Both the position numbers and the translations under genes were made by a program. Source: Pseudobacteriovorax antillogorgiicola (GTDB lineage Bacteria; Bdellovibrionota_B; Oligoflexia; Oligoflexales; Oligoflexaceae). Taken from it: a stretch of DNA of 64,000 nt. Location of the stretch: positions 62,001-126,000 of the forward strand of contig NZ_FWZT01000012.1 in the NCBI RefSeq assembly GCF_900177345.1. Reading direction: 5' to 3'. The notes beneath the pieces were generated by a model, which ran no database searches, was not told where the DNA came from, and was given only the letters and a program-made list of their open reading frames with translations. This document shows positions 53,230 through 63,562 of the stretch, in pieces (position 1 is the first letter of the stretch; each line of letters starts with the position of its first letter).

Positions 53230-54225
53230 TTAGGCGGGAGCCTTGACCTTTTGCCCCCTGATGAGTTCCCCCATCACTTCAAACGAGCGCTTATCCAGAT
53301 ATTCCAAAGCATTCTGCTCGATGAAACTGAGAGCCTGTTCGAACTCAACTGGCTTCTGATAAGGGCGGGGGCTAGTCAGGGCATCGAATACGTCGCAAAA
53401 AGCCACGATTTTAACTTCCTGTAGTAACTCTGAGCCTTTGATACCATGGGGGTAGCCATGTCCATCGACGCGTTCATGATGATGAAGCACGATCTCGCTG
53501 GTAACCGGGCTTAACGGCACCTCCCGAAGTAGCTCCATGCCGTGGAGAGGGTGTTGCTTGATTTCAAACCATTCCCGCTCGTTCAAGCGCTCGCTTTTTT
53601 CCAATGTTTCCTTGCTCACTTTCAGATGGCCGATGTCGTGGACCAAACACCCTAGGATGATATCGTGAAGATGCTGGCTAGTTTGACACCCTAACTTAAT
53701 GGATATGACAGCTCCGTAGGCTGCTGTTCTCATGCTGTGGTGAAAGGAGTAGTAGTCATGTTCGCTCAGGGCTTGAAGCAGCTCGATGAGGGTCGGATTT
53801 TGACTGACGGTTTCCATCACCAGGGTTGTTGCTTCCTCAGCCATCTCATGCTGCTCGGGGGCCAAGTCCACATTGGAAACCCAGTCACGATAGGTTTGCA
53901 GCAGTAGAGATACACGATCCTGTTGTTCCTGCTGAACGCGATCGCTATGAAGTAGGGTTACAGGGTCCATGGACTGCTGAGCAAGCAATTGTAAAACCTT
54001 ATCATCGTTAGATTTACTATAGAACAAGACGCTAAATCCATCATGATTCAACCGCTCAATCTCGCTCAAAGACCATTCGTAGGGCCCTTCGGCATAGAGA
54101 ACAGGCTTGCCAGCTATATCGAGGTAGAGTTCAAAATCTGTTTTCCGCCCCTTCAGCTCGGTGACGTCTAAAGGGCAGAGATTCTCAATATTTTCATGGG
54201 TCTCACTGGGATTCATACTCTTCAT
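53230..54225 (-). CDS. HD-GYP domain c-di-GMP phosphodiesterase
   Basis: A 331-residue protein. The N-terminal 130 residues are a divergent domain of unknown type (DFELYLDIAGKPVLYAEGPY). The HD-GYP domain has HSMRTAAYGAVISIKLG, the HD pair CLVHDIGHLKVS, HPLHGMELL, and HHERVDGHGYPHGIKG with the GYP motif, then FCDVFDALTSPRPYQ. All metal ligands appear intact, so it should hydrolyse c-di-GMP. I chose ATG 54225 (AAGGTG upstream); a GTG at 54228 is one codon earlier. Confidence 0.93.
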   Translation of the reverse strand: MKSMNPSETHENIENLCPLDVTELKGRKTDFELYLDIAGKPVLYAEGPYEWSLSEIERLNHDGFSVLFYSKSNDDKVLQLLAQQSMDPVTLLHSDRVQQEQQDRVSLLLQTYRDWVSNVDLAPEQHEMAEEATTLVMETVSQNPTLIELLQALSEHDYYSFHHSMRTAAYGAVISIKLGCQTSQHLHDIILGCLVHDIGHLKVSKETLEKSERLNEREWFEIKQHPLHGMELLREVPLSPVTSEIVLHHHERVDGHGYPHGIKGSELLQEVKIVAFCDVFDALTSPRPYQKPVEFEQALSFIEQNALEYLDKRSFEVMGELIRGQKVKAPA

Positions 54226-55017
54226 CACACACCTTGTCTTTGTGAAACGACAGCAATTTCAAAACTGCTTTCTTACCATCCGCGTACAGACCCTCTATCG
54301 GATCGCGCTTTAGCTAATATTAGTGGCGTTGCCGCCACGGGAAAAACCAGCCTCAGGAGTCATCCCTTGAGACTAAGGGAAATCGGTGGAGAGCGGGAAT
54401 TGTGATTGTTTTACCGTTTCAAAATAGGGGTATAGAAGGTTCTCTTGGGAGTTCCTGGAAAGTATTCTGATAGTTAGAATTTATAATTCTTACTGATAGG
54501 TATAAGTTTCAGCACACAATTTCGAGACTGAGGTAAAGTATAGGTTCTTTCGCGCTGAAAGAACCAACAAAAAAGCTTCCCTTAATAGTCACCGGCCTTT
54601 GGAATTACATGGTAATATACTTTTTATTCCTCCCGTTGATCGGATTAATAAAGTATCTTGGTATGGAAAGTCTTTACTCCGCCCACAATGTTATTGTTCA
54701 AGTGAGTGCATTCGAGCTGTCGACCAAGGAAAGAATGATCGCAGCACGGTGTTATCTGAACTATCTGATTTAGAAGCGATGTAGACGATCCAATCCCAAA
54801 AGCCCCCGAGAAAAGACGGCAGTAGCGAATAGACCTATACAACGACTATTGTGCCTCAATACATCTAATTATTGGTCAGATGTTTAATAGTCAAGCAGCA
54901 CTAAAACATTTTAATCCACGACGGCTAAGTTTCTTCATCTAAAACCTTGCTCTAGAAGGTGTCATCAATTACTTTTACCCAGTCTAGAGATATGGACCAC
55001 TTGGTTTGGGGTAAGGG
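54226..55017. promoter_or_regulatory. Divergent intergenic region (792 bases)
   Basis: Between the HD-GYP and alpha-2-macroglobulin genes. It holds the structured HD-GYP leader and a perfect nine-base hairpin GGTTCTTTC/GAAAGAACC (54543-54551 with 54557-54565, loop GCGCT) without a T run. The rest is AT-rich. A 61-codon frame at 54599 has no coding character. Confidence 0.55.
54314..54380 (-). promoter_or_regulatory. Structured leader of the HD-GYP gene with GNRA hairpin and competing stems
   Basis: On the minus strand, GTGGCG (54338-54333) and CGCCAC (54328-54323) close a GCAA tetraloop. Beside it is the palindrome CTAATATTAG (54314-54323). Further 5', two exclusive pairings share bases: 54352-54357 with 54365-54371, or 54363-54368 with 54375-54380. 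It matches no riboswitch I know. It lies 90-155 bases before the HD-GYP start. Confidence 0.4.
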
Positions 55018-58000
55018 ATGTTGAAATATGTTTTGGGAACCATAATTGTACTCTTAGGGGTTGCTTGCGAGCGAGGCGAGACGGATATGCCAAGCTCCTC
55101 AAACGGATCAGCCTCCAATCAATCGCAGGGTTTGTTTACCCTAGTAGAATCGCTTCCTGAAGGAGAGATACTCCGTACCAGTAAGATTGAGGTCAAGTTC
55201 AAGAAACCCATCCAAGAGTCTTCAACGGGGACTGTAACCCCTAGCTGGGAATTCGAACCCAAGATTGATGGTACGAGTCAATGGCTAGACGGAAAAACAC
55301 TTCTATTCAGCCCAGATAAACCGTTAAAACCAAGTCAAAAATATATAGGAAAGCTGAGGCTGGGGGACTCCCCTAGTCAACTCCTTAACTTCAGTTTTCA
55401 AGTTCTACGGCAGAACATAGATCTTAAATTCGAAGATCTCAAGCTGCTCCCAAATTCACAGTCTTATGTTCTTCAAGGAGAGGTGAGCACATCCCAATTC
55501 AGCGAAGACGGATTGGTGGAAGATTTCATTAAAGCTCACCAGTCGGGCACTCCCCTAGCCCTCACTTGGGATCATAGAGAAGGTGGTCGATACCACCGAT
55601 TTACCATCGCTGATATCGCTCGAAAAAATGAAGTTAGTGCCCTAGAGCTAGAGTGGAACGGTGAAGCTCTGGGGGCGAAGACTTCTGGACGCAAACGAAT
55701 CGAAGTTCCTCCTCTCAATATGCTCACTGTTATTTCGGCAAAAACATTTACGAGAGAGCAAAGTTATGTAGAACTGTCGTTTTCCCAAGCTGTTGACCCA
55801 AACCAGGACATGACTGGCCTCGTTCGCTTGGATGGTGTGTCTCTCAAGCCAGTGGTGGAAGGCAGCATTATCAAACTTTTCGTAGATGAAACTTTCAATG
55901 AGACGAAGACGTTGCGGGTGTCGGAAGGGCTCAAAGGGGCCGATGGCTCAACCCTTAAGGCTCCTTTTGAACAAGCTCTCACCTTCCAAGCTTTAAAGCC
56001 AGGAATCCGATTTCACGAACAAGCGAACATTATTCCTTACGCAAACCAAGCCCTTTTGCCGTTTGAGTCAGTTCAGCTTCATTCCATCCAAGTCACAGCC
56101 TTTAGAATAGACGAACGAAATATTCCACAATTTCTTCAAGTCAACAATCTCGACGATGGATATGAACTCAAGCGAGTGGGACGCTTCGTGTGGCGCAAAA
56201 CAGTAACCTTGCAAGGTGATGTTTCCAGCTGGCAGAGACGGTTCATCGATGTTACAGAGGTTACACAGAAATACCCTGGCAGCTTATTCCGATTTATCTT
56301 GACAGCCAATCGAGGGAATTCCAGCTATAGCTGTCAGCCTAACGAATCTTCACCATCTACGGAACCTGGATATAAAGACAGCGATCAACAAGCTGGATAT
56401 AGCGCTTGGAACTCCTATGTGCCTGTCCAAAGTTGGAACCATCGACACGATCCTTGTCATGATAGTTACTATCAAAGTAAGCAATTCCTTCGTAAAGAAA
56501 AAAATATCTTCGTTTCAGACATAGGAGTCATTGCAAAAGCTAATGAAAAAAATCAATTTGATCTAGTTGTAAACAGTTTCCGAGACTCTGAGCCAGTTTC
56601 AGGGGCTAGCTTGGCATTCTATAATTTTCAAAATCAACTGATGCATACTGGTGAAAGTGACCAGCAGGGCTTCTACAGTGTCGAGCTGCCCTCTAGGCCA
56701 TTCCTCATCGTCGCTTCAAAAGGTAAGAACAAATCTTACTTGAAGGTCAATAGCCGATCCCAGTTATCGGTAGCACACTTTGACGTTAGCGGACACAAGG
56801 TCCAAAAGGGACTCAATGGCTTCATCTATGGAGAACGCGGTGTATGGCGACCAGGAGACGATATTTATCTAACTTTTATCGGCTTAGGTAAACCTCAGGG
56901 TAGCCAAGTGACCCTAGACTTCTTCAACCCATCTGGGGTCCTCGTCAACACTTACAATCCCAGTCGAGCTTTGAATGATTTTTATAGCTTCAAAATAAGT
57001 ACTGATAAAGGGGCCAAAACAGGCAACTGGAAGGCTACTGTCAACTACGGTGGTGTTGCGTTCCACAAAACCATAAAAGTTGAGATGGTGAGACCGAATC
57101 GCTTGAAGATGAATCTCAGCACCGAAGACACCTTAGTATTGGGCCGTGAGACCTCGATGAAACTCGAAAGTCAGTGGCTTCACGGGGCACCCGCGAGCCA
57201 ACTAAAGGCTGACGTTAAAGTTAAGCTCAAACCAAACGGCTTAGGATTTGAAAGCTTTGATAGATTTACTTTCCAAGATCCTTCGCGACGTTTTGAGCTT
57301 TCTCAAGCCAAGACAATATTCGAAGGCAAGCTCAATGAGACAGGAGCCGCTTCATTTAAGACCCGCCTTGTAAAAGTTGAAGATGCTCCAGGTCGCTTGA
57401 ATGCGTCATTCGAATTACGAGTCTTTGAAAAGTCTGGTGCCTTTAGTATTGGAAGCAAATCGGTGGATGTTCACCCCTATAGCCACTATGTAGGCATTCA
57501 AGTTCCCAAAGGGGACGAAGCCCGAGGGATGTTACTCACAGATAAAGAGCACCCTCTTAGTATCGTGACTGTCGATCGATTTGGACAGCCAAGCCCCGGC
57601 AGGAAGATTTCTGTGAATCTTTTCAAGATTTCTTGGAAGTGGTGGTGGGATAAATCAAAAGACAATTGGGCAAACTTTTCCAGTTCGAGGCATGTTCAAT
57701 CAATCCTAAGCGGTCAGCTCCGGTCAAAAGGTAAAAACGCACAGGCTAATTGGCCATTTCAGATCAAGTATCCAGACTGGGGACGCTATCTTATCAAAGC
57801 ATGTGATGTTGAGTCGGGGCACTGCGCGGCAAAAGTTATCTATATGGACTGGCCTGGTTGGGCTGGGCGAGCAGCTGAAAAAGGCTCCGACGCTGCCACG
57901 CGACTCCAGATAAGTAGTAGTAAGAAATCGTGGACAGTGGGTGAAGACGCCGAGGTGTTTTTTCCTGCAACGACTCATGGCCGGTTTCTGCTGAGCCTGG

Positions 58001-60495
58001 AAAACGGTAGCGAGGTACTCGATAAAAGGTGGATCGAGGCAAAGCCAGGAAAGAATCGCGTCAGCTTTAAGATTAGTCCGGAAATGGCGCCAAATATCTT
58101 TGCTCATATCACGTTGATCCAACCCTATAGTGATCGAGAAAACGATCATCCACTGCGGATGTATGGGGTTATTCCCATCCTTGTCAATAATCCCGAAACA
58201 ACTCTTTCGCCTGTGATTACTACAAGTGATGTTTGGAAACCTAATTCACCCGTTGAAATCGAAATTTCAGAAGAAAATGCCAAGGCTATGACATACACCA
58301 TAGCAGTGGTAGATGAGGGGTTGCTGGGACTTACAAATTACTCAAGCCCAAATCCACATGGCCACTTCTATCAAAAAGCGGCACTGGGGGTAAAAACTTG
58401 GGATCAATTTGATCACGTAATAGGAGCCTACGGAGCAGAACTAGAACAGATCATCGGGATTGGTGGTGACGGCAACGCAAACAAAGAAGCCACTGAGAAT
58501 GATGCCAATAGATTTCCCCCTTTTATAAGGTTCTTAGGCCCATTTAGTCTAGCAGCAGGCGATAAGCAAGAGCACCTTGTTGAAATCCCGAACTATATGG
58601 GAGAAGCCAGAATTATGGTCACTGCGGGGGCTGAGCGAGCATTTGGCAATCAGGAAAAGTCAGTTCCAGTTAAAGATGATGTGGTTTTATTGGTAGATGG
58701 TCCCCGAGTTCTAAGGCCGGGAGAAGTCGCCCACTTACCTGTTTCGGTATTCAACACCGCGGATGTAGATAGTCAAGTAAATCTTAAGTTTAAGTCTAAC
58801 GCAAGATTAAAACTTTTGGGTCTCGCAGATATGACACTAGATATCAGAAAGGGTGAGGATAAAGTCGCATTGATTCCCGTACAAGTATCCGAGGGAACCA
58901 AACCTGGCACTCTGGAAGTGATTGCTGAAGCGAGAGGCCAAGTCTACCAACAAAAGATATCCATACCCATCGAGATACCCAATCCAGTTATACAAAGGGT
59001 TTCACAACAAGCCATAGAGAAGGGTGGCTCTTGGAATGTCGACCTTGAGCCGTTTGGAATTGAAGGAAGCAACGAACTTTTGGTTGAAGCATCCAGCATT
59101 CCTCCGTTGCAACTAGATCGACGCCTTCATTATCTCATAAAATACCCTCATGGCTGCTTGGAGCAGACCACATCAGGAGCGTTTCCTCAACTCTATGTTG
59201 ATCGTCTCATGGACTTGGATGAAACCGTTAAAAAAAGTATCGAAGTTCATATTAAGTCTGCCATTGCTAAGATAGCCAGTTTTCAAACCTCATCCGGTGC
59301 GTTTACACGGTGGATGGGAGATGATGAAATTGATCCTTGGGCCAGCATCTATGCGGCCCACTTTCTTCTAGAAGCAGAAACTGCTGGATATCATGTTTCA
59401 GCAGAGCTGCGGCACCGTTGGGTTAATTTTCAAAAGGATCAAGCTAATCGTTGGACTCCTCTGCGTACCGGCCAGTCACAGCTCATCCAGGCCTATCGAC
59501 TGGCAGTTCTAGCTCTCGCCAAACAAGCCGATTTAGGGGCCATGAATAGATTGCGTGAGATTATACGACCTAGGAGTGCTGCGAGCGCTCAGCTAGCGAC
59601 AGCGTACGCCATCATTGGTCAGAAAGAAGTGGCTACCGACCTACTCTCCAGCGATAGCATACATCTTAGCAGCTATCGAGAACACAAAGAAACCTACGGT
59701 TCAAGACTTAGAGATCAGGCTATCCTACTAATGAGCTATGGCGCACTCAGTAATCGGACACTGGGTATGAAACTTGTAAAAGAGATGAGCGATGAACTAA
59801 ATAGCGGGAGCTGGCTATCCACCCAAGAGACCGCATTTGCACTCATGGCCATTGCCAAGTTTTTGGGCCCAGAAGAGATGTCGAAGAAACTTTCTATAGC
59901 AATGAACATTGGTGAGCAAACGGAAACAATCATAAGCGATCGAGCCATATGGCAGAAACAATATCCTGACTTTAGGAAACCACTTCTAGCTGTATTCGAA
60001 AATAAGTCCACGAACCCTGTATTTCTTAACATCGTTCGTCGCGGCACTCCTCCTATGGGAGACGAACAAGCATTAAATCAAGGCCTTGAAATGACTTTAA
60101 AACTGGTCGTTGATCAAAAGGAGCTTAACGCTCTAAGTGGAGATCTCAGAGTTAGGCATGGCTCAGATCTACAGGCTAAAGTCACGATCAGGAACCCTAG
60201 CCGCAAAGATTACAAAAGCATTGCTCTAACTCATATTTTTCCATCTGGATTCGAAGTCAAGAATGAGCGGCTTCAAACTGAAAAATCCGAAACAGACCAA
60301 GCTGATTATGTCGACATCCGGGACGACCGAACTCTCACCTACTTTGATCTTCCTAGCGGTGGCCAGAAAAGTTTTAACGTGGATTTTAATGCCGCATATC
60401 CTGGGCGATTCTACTACCCTGCAATCCAGTCTGAATTGATGTATGAGGGAGAAATCAATAGCAATACAAAAGGTTTTTGGATTGATATTGAGTAA
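55018..60495 (+). CDS. Bacterial alpha-2-macroglobulin lipoprotein
   Basis: A 1825-residue periplasmic protein. The signal ends in lipobox LLGVAC (residue 17), so it is membrane-anchored. The N-terminal third is a string of macroglobulin beta domains; NGFIYGERGVWRPGDDIYLT (near residue 600) is the conserved MG-domain segment. The thioester motif HGCLEQTT is intact, with the reactive Cys at about residue 1380, followed by the alpha-alpha barrel of the complement-like domain. It should trap foreign proteases covalently. It is directly followed by pbpC, the classic yfhM-pbpC pairing. GGGGTAAGGG precedes ATG 55018. Confidence 0.95.
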   Translation: MLKYVLGTIIVLLGVACERGETDMPSSSNGSASNQSQGLFTLVESLPEGEILRTSKIEVKFKKPIQESSTGTVTPSWEFEPKIDGTSQWLDGKTLLFSPDKPLKPSQKYIGKLRLGDSPSQLLNFSFQVLRQNIDLKFEDLKLLPNSQSYVLQGEVSTSQFSEDGLVEDFIKAHQSGTPLALTWDHREGGRYHRFTIADIARKNEVSALELEWNGEALGAKTSGRKRIEVPPLNMLTVISAKTFTREQSYVELSFSQAVDPNQDMTGLVRLDGVSLKPVVEGSIIKLFVDETFNETKTLRVSEGLKGADGSTLKAPFEQALTFQALKPGIRFHEQANIIPYANQALLPFESVQLHSIQVTAFRIDERNIPQFLQVNNLDDGYELKRVGRFVWRKTVTLQGDVSSWQRRFIDVTEVTQKYPGSLFRFILTANRGNSSYSCQPNESSPSTEPGYKDSDQQAGYSAWNSYVPVQSWNHRHDPCHDSYYQSKQFLRKEKNIFVSDIGVIAKANEKNQFDLVVNSFRDSEPVSGASLAFYNFQNQLMHTGESDQQGFYSVELPSRPFLIVASKGKNKSYLKVNSRSQLSVAHFDVSGHKVQKGLNGFIYGERGVWRPGDDIYLTFIGLGKPQGSQVTLDFFNPSGVLVNTYNPSRALNDFYSFKISTDKGAKTGNWKATVNYGGVAFHKTIKVEMVRPNRLKMNLSTEDTLVLGRETSMKLESQWLHGAPASQLKADVKVKLKPNGLGFESFDRFTFQDPSRRFELSQAKTIFEGKLNETGAASFKTRLVKVEDAPGRLNASFELRVFEKSGAFSIGSKSVDVHPYSHYVGIQVPKGDEARGMLLTDKEHPLSIVTVDRFGQPSPGRKISVNLFKISWKWWWDKSKDNWANFSSSRHVQSILSGQLRSKGKNAQANWPFQIKYPDWGRYLIKACDVESGHCAAKVIYMDWPGWAGRAAEKGSDAATRLQISSSKKSWTVGEDAEVFFPATTHGRFLLSLENGSEVLDKRWIEAKPGKNRVSFKISPEMAPNIFAHITLIQPYSDRENDHPLRMYGVIPILVNNPETTLSPVITTSDVWKPNSPVEIEISEENAKAMTYTIAVVDEGLLGLTNYSSPNPHGHFYQKAALGVKTWDQFDHVIGAYGAELEQIIGIGGDGNANKEATENDANRFPPFIRFLGPFSLAAGDKQEHLVEIPNYMGEARIMVTAGAERAFGNQEKSVPVKDDVVLLVDGPRVLRPGEVAHLPVSVFNTADVDSQVNLKFKSNARLKLLGLADMTLDIRKGEDKVALIPVQVSEGTKPGTLEVIAEARGQVYQQKISIPIEIPNPVIQRVSQQAIEKGGSWNVDLEPFGIEGSNELLVEASSIPPLQLDRRLHYLIKYPHGCLEQTTSGAFPQLYVDRLMDLDETVKKSIEVHIKSAIAKIASFQTSSGAFTRWMGDDEIDPWASIYAAHFLLEAETAGYHVSAELRHRWVNFQKDQANRWTPLRTGQSQLIQAYRLAVLALAKQADLGAMNRLREIIRPRSAASAQLATAYAIIGQKEVATDLLSSDSIHLSSYREHKETYGSRLRDQAILLMSYGALSNRTLGMKLVKEMSDELNSGSWLSTQETAFALMAIAKFLGPEEMSKKLSIAMNIGEQTETIISDRAIWQKQYPDFRKPLLAVFENKSTNPVFLNIVRRGTPPMGDEQALNQGLEMTLKLVVDQKELNALSGDLRVRHGSDLQAKVTIRNPSRKDYKSIALTHIFPSGFEVKNERLQTEKSETDQADYVDIRDDRTLTYFDLPSGGQKSFNVDFNAAYPGRFYYPAIQSELMYEGEINSNTKGFWIDIE

Positions 60496-60496
60496 C

Positions 60497-62812
60497 ATGA
60501 TAAGGACGAAATCTTGCTTTCTTTGCTTGGTGCTCGCAATGTTATGCCTGAGCTACATTTGCATAAGCCCGAGCAAGGCAAGCTACTTTGGCAAAACGGC
60601 CTACAGCAAAGTCCTCCTCTCAGACAAAGATCAACTGATTAGTGCAAGGATTGCTGCTGATGGTCAGTGGCGTATCCCTCATGTGGGGAACCTTTCCGAT
60701 AAGTATAAGAAAGCAGTTCTCCTATTCGAGGATAGGAATTTTTCCTGGCACTGGGGATTCGATCCCATTGCTCTCGCCAGAGCTGCGTTTCTAAACTTAA
60801 AACATGGAACAATTGTCAGTGGTGGCTCTACAATTACTATGCAATTGGCACGCTTAGCTCGAAACAACCCTCCACGCACCTATTGGGAAAAGTTTCGTGA
60901 GGTCCTCTTGGCAGTCGACTTAGAGATCAAATTTAGCAAAGACGAGATCTTAGAACTTTATAGCAATCACGTGCCTGTAGGAGGTAATCATATTGGGGTC
61001 ACCACAGGTGCTTTCTATTACTTTGGTAGGCCTCTTGACCAGTTAACCTGGGCGGAATCAGCACTTTTAGCTGTACTTCCTAATAGCCCTGGCCTTCTGC
61101 ATTTATCGAAAAACCGAGATATCTTGAAGGCAAAGCGAGATCGGCTGCTAACCCGACTCCAAGATGAAGGGTACATGAGTTTGCAAGATCTGGAGCTCTC
61201 AAAACTCGAACCATTGCCTATTCGAAACTTCCCAATTTCGCAAGGTAGCCACCACCTTCTGAACACGTTGTCCGCTCAGAACTTGAAAACGAATACATTT
61301 CATAGCTATATCAATCAACCTCTACAGAATCGGCTCTATCAGATAAGTAAAAGTTTTAGCGGTGTGCTCTCTGGAAACCACATTAATAATCTAGCTATTC
61401 TTGTTCTAGATCAAAAGAGAAGGGTTATAGGATATATTGGTAATAGCCCTCTGGATGAACTGAAAGAAGGTCGTTTCGTCGACATCGTTCAACGGCCACG
61501 TAGCACAGGCAGCCTGCTTAAACCCTTTTTGTATGGCCTCATGCTTGATAGTTCGTTAATCACGCCAATGACCTTGGTACAGGACATCCCTCGCAGCTTT
61601 GGGCGTTTTAGGCCAGAGAACTTCGATCGAAGCTATCGAGGTGCTGTGCCCAGCCAAGAAGCGTTGATAAAGTCTCTTAACATCCCCTTTGCCAATATGC
61701 TCAAATCCTATGGTATTGATCGTTTTCACTACTTTTTGAAATCTAGCGGCATAACGACTCTTAACCAACCAGCATCTCACTATGGTTTATCGCTAATTTT
61801 GGGTGGTGCAGAAAGCACATTATTCCAGCTCAGTGATTTATATAGTCGTATGGCATACCAGGTTTCAAACCAAGATAAGGATACTATACCTGCGATTTCA
61901 TTGCACAAAGGACAAACAGAAAAACAATCCGTAGGCTTTAAGATGAGCCTCGGAGCGTCTTTCCTAACCATTCAAGCGATGCAAGAAGTCGTACGTCCTG
62001 GAGTGGAAGCTCATTGGCAAAAGTTTCTAGGGGGGCGAAATATTGCTTGGAAAACAGGGACAAGTCATGGATTTCGCGATGCCTGGGCAATCGGTGTCAG
62101 CCCTGAATTTACCGTGGGTGTTTGGGTTGGCAATGCTGATGGCACTGGTCGTCCAGAACTCACGGGAATAAAGCAAGCTGCCCCAATTCTATTTCAGGCT
62201 CTTCATTCTCTTCCTGACCAAAAATCATTTGATATTCCTTGGTTTGACCTGAAAACAATTGCGGTATGCCGTGAGAATGGATATCGAGCAAGCCAAGGGT
62301 GCGAGGAAGCCGACGTTGAAGTACCCGCCAAAAGCAGATTTCAAAAAACTAGCCCGCACCACAAACTTGTACAATTGGATTCTAGCGGACAGTATCAGGT
62401 GCATAGTCAGTGCGAGTCGGTCTACAATATGAAACAACGTCTGATATTTAGCCTCCCACCAATAGAAGCTCACTATTTTCGTCGATATCACAGCTGGTAT
62501 AAAGGCACTCCACCTTTTCGCAAAGACTGTAACGACTCGCTATCGGCTGTAGAAGTTATGAGCTTTATATACCCTTTCCCCAGCAGTAACATCTATGTGC
62601 CAAATGACTTTGGTGGAAGAAGCGCCACAGTTTTCAAAGTCGCACACAAACAGTCTAAACAAACCTTAGAATGGTATCTAGATCGAGAATATCTTGGAAA
62701 AACCAAACTCTTTCATGAAATGGCGATCGATCCCAAGCCTGGTCGCCATAGAATAACGGTAGTGGATTTGCAAGGCCGACGAATCTCTAGATTCTTTGAG
62801 ATTCTAGATTGA
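60497..62812 (+). CDS. pbpC: Penicillin-binding protein 1C
   Basis: A 771-residue bifunctional enzyme. The N-terminal signal anchor is CFLCLVLAMLCLSYICIS. The transglycosylase domain has catalytic Glu78 in LLFEDRNFSWHWGFDP and GGSTITMQLARLARN. The transpeptidase has the active serine in GSLLKPFLYG near residue 340 and KTGTSHGFRDAWAIG near residue 520. A C-terminal BiPBP_C-like beta domain follows (FIYPFPSSNIYVPNDFGG). ATG 60497 starts two bases after the preceding stop, with a weak site; it fits the signal anchor better than 60443. PBP1C is thought to repair peptidoglycan at sites of protease attack guarded by the macroglobulin. Confidence 0.95.
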   Translation: MIRTKSCFLCLVLAMLCLSYICISPSKASYFGKTAYSKVLLSDKDQLISARIAADGQWRIPHVGNLSDKYKKAVLLFEDRNFSWHWGFDPIALARAAFLNLKHGTIVSGGSTITMQLARLARNNPPRTYWEKFREVLLAVDLEIKFSKDEILELYSNHVPVGGNHIGVTTGAFYYFGRPLDQLTWAESALLAVLPNSPGLLHLSKNRDILKAKRDRLLTRLQDEGYMSLQDLELSKLEPLPIRNFPISQGSHHLLNTLSAQNLKTNTFHSYINQPLQNRLYQISKSFSGVLSGNHINNLAILVLDQKRRVIGYIGNSPLDELKEGRFVDIVQRPRSTGSLLKPFLYGLMLDSSLITPMTLVQDIPRSFGRFRPENFDRSYRGAVPSQEALIKSLNIPFANMLKSYGIDRFHYFLKSSGITTLNQPASHYGLSLILGGAESTLFQLSDLYSRMAYQVSNQDKDTIPAISLHKGQTEKQSVGFKMSLGASFLTIQAMQEVVRPGVEAHWQKFLGGRNIAWKTGTSHGFRDAWAIGVSPEFTVGVWVGNADGTGRPELTGIKQAAPILFQALHSLPDQKSFDIPWFDLKTIAVCRENGYRASQGCEEADVEVPAKSRFQKTSPHHKLVQLDSSGQYQVHSQCESVYNMKQRLIFSLPPIEAHYFRRYHSWYKGTPPFRKDCNDSLSAVEVMSFIYPFPSSNIYVPNDFGGRSATVFKVAHKQSKQTLEWYLDREYLGKTKLFHEMAIDPKPGRHRITVVDLQGRRISRFFEILD

Positions 62813-62881
62813 ACAACAAAACACATTTTCCGGCAGCTCGTCGACTTGCTTGTATTGTAAATTCATCGGATGTGATACTAC

Positions 62882-63472
62882 CTATAGCAGACCTAAAGAT
62901 TTCTGTATTTTAAAGGCCCTCTTTGCTACTGACTTTCGAGAATCTTCAGTATAGCTTTCTAACATGGGTTTCAGCCACCTTCTTAGCGCTGCATCATCCG
63001 CAGCCCAGTGTCCTAAAGTCTCAATTGTATTATTGATGACAATCCAATCATCACATGCCTTCAGTATCTCTTTTAGATTAGCTACAGCATCCTCCTTATT
63101 CTTAGCGCTAAGTTGTTCTTCTAACTTAAAACAAAGTAGAGAGTATGTCCAAAGAGCTGATGGTTGCTGTAGTCTCATGACTCGCTTCGAAAATTTCGGG
63201 TACCACTTCTTAAACCAATCCGGATGTGCCAGGAAAAGTCGTTTAAAAGAACTCGATATCCTAAGCCTTACGACTTCATCATCACTATTATAGCCTTGAT
63301 AAAGTTCATCTATTCTTTCGGGATTTTTCAAAATCAGCTTCACAACTTCTTCCGTTCGCCCCAGGGAATTTGGATGCCCTCCTGCTAGCATCTCGCAAAT
63401 GGATTCTGTCATACTTAGCCTCCCGTCAAAATTACCAATTAGCTTTTCCAATTCCCTTGAATCCTCCAGCAT
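62882..63472 (-). CDS. Helical-repeat (HEAT-like) protein of unknown function
   Basis: A 196-residue soluble, all-helical protein with HEAT-like helix pairs: GYNSDDEVVRLRISSSFKRL, DWIVINNTIETLGHWAADDA and DSRKSVAKRAFKIQ. Each shows the 'D..VR..a...L' pattern of repeats. Such proteins are scaffolds. The region is more AT-rich than the genes before it. No clear ribosome site precedes the ATG at 63472. Confidence 0.6.
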   Translation of the reverse strand: MLEDSRELEKLIGNFDGRLSMTESICEMLAGGHPNSLGRTEEVVKLILKNPERIDELYQGYNSDDEVVRLRISSSFKRLFLAHPDWFKKWYPKFSKRVMRLQQPSALWTYSLLCFKLEEQLSAKNKEDAVANLKEILKACDDWIVINNTIETLGHWAADDAALRRWLKPMLESYTEDSRKSVAKRAFKIQKSLGLL

Positions 63473-63562
63473 TCGTAACTACCCAAATGAGGATATAGGA
63501 CCAATCTCATATTACCCAACTATGGTTTTGCTCGCAGAAAATTGTAGGCGATAGTAGCGTCT

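Noticed and set aside
54599-54784. 61-codon plus-strand frame in the gap before the macroglobulin gene
   Set aside because: No ribosome site, unusual composition and no domain; treated as non-coding.
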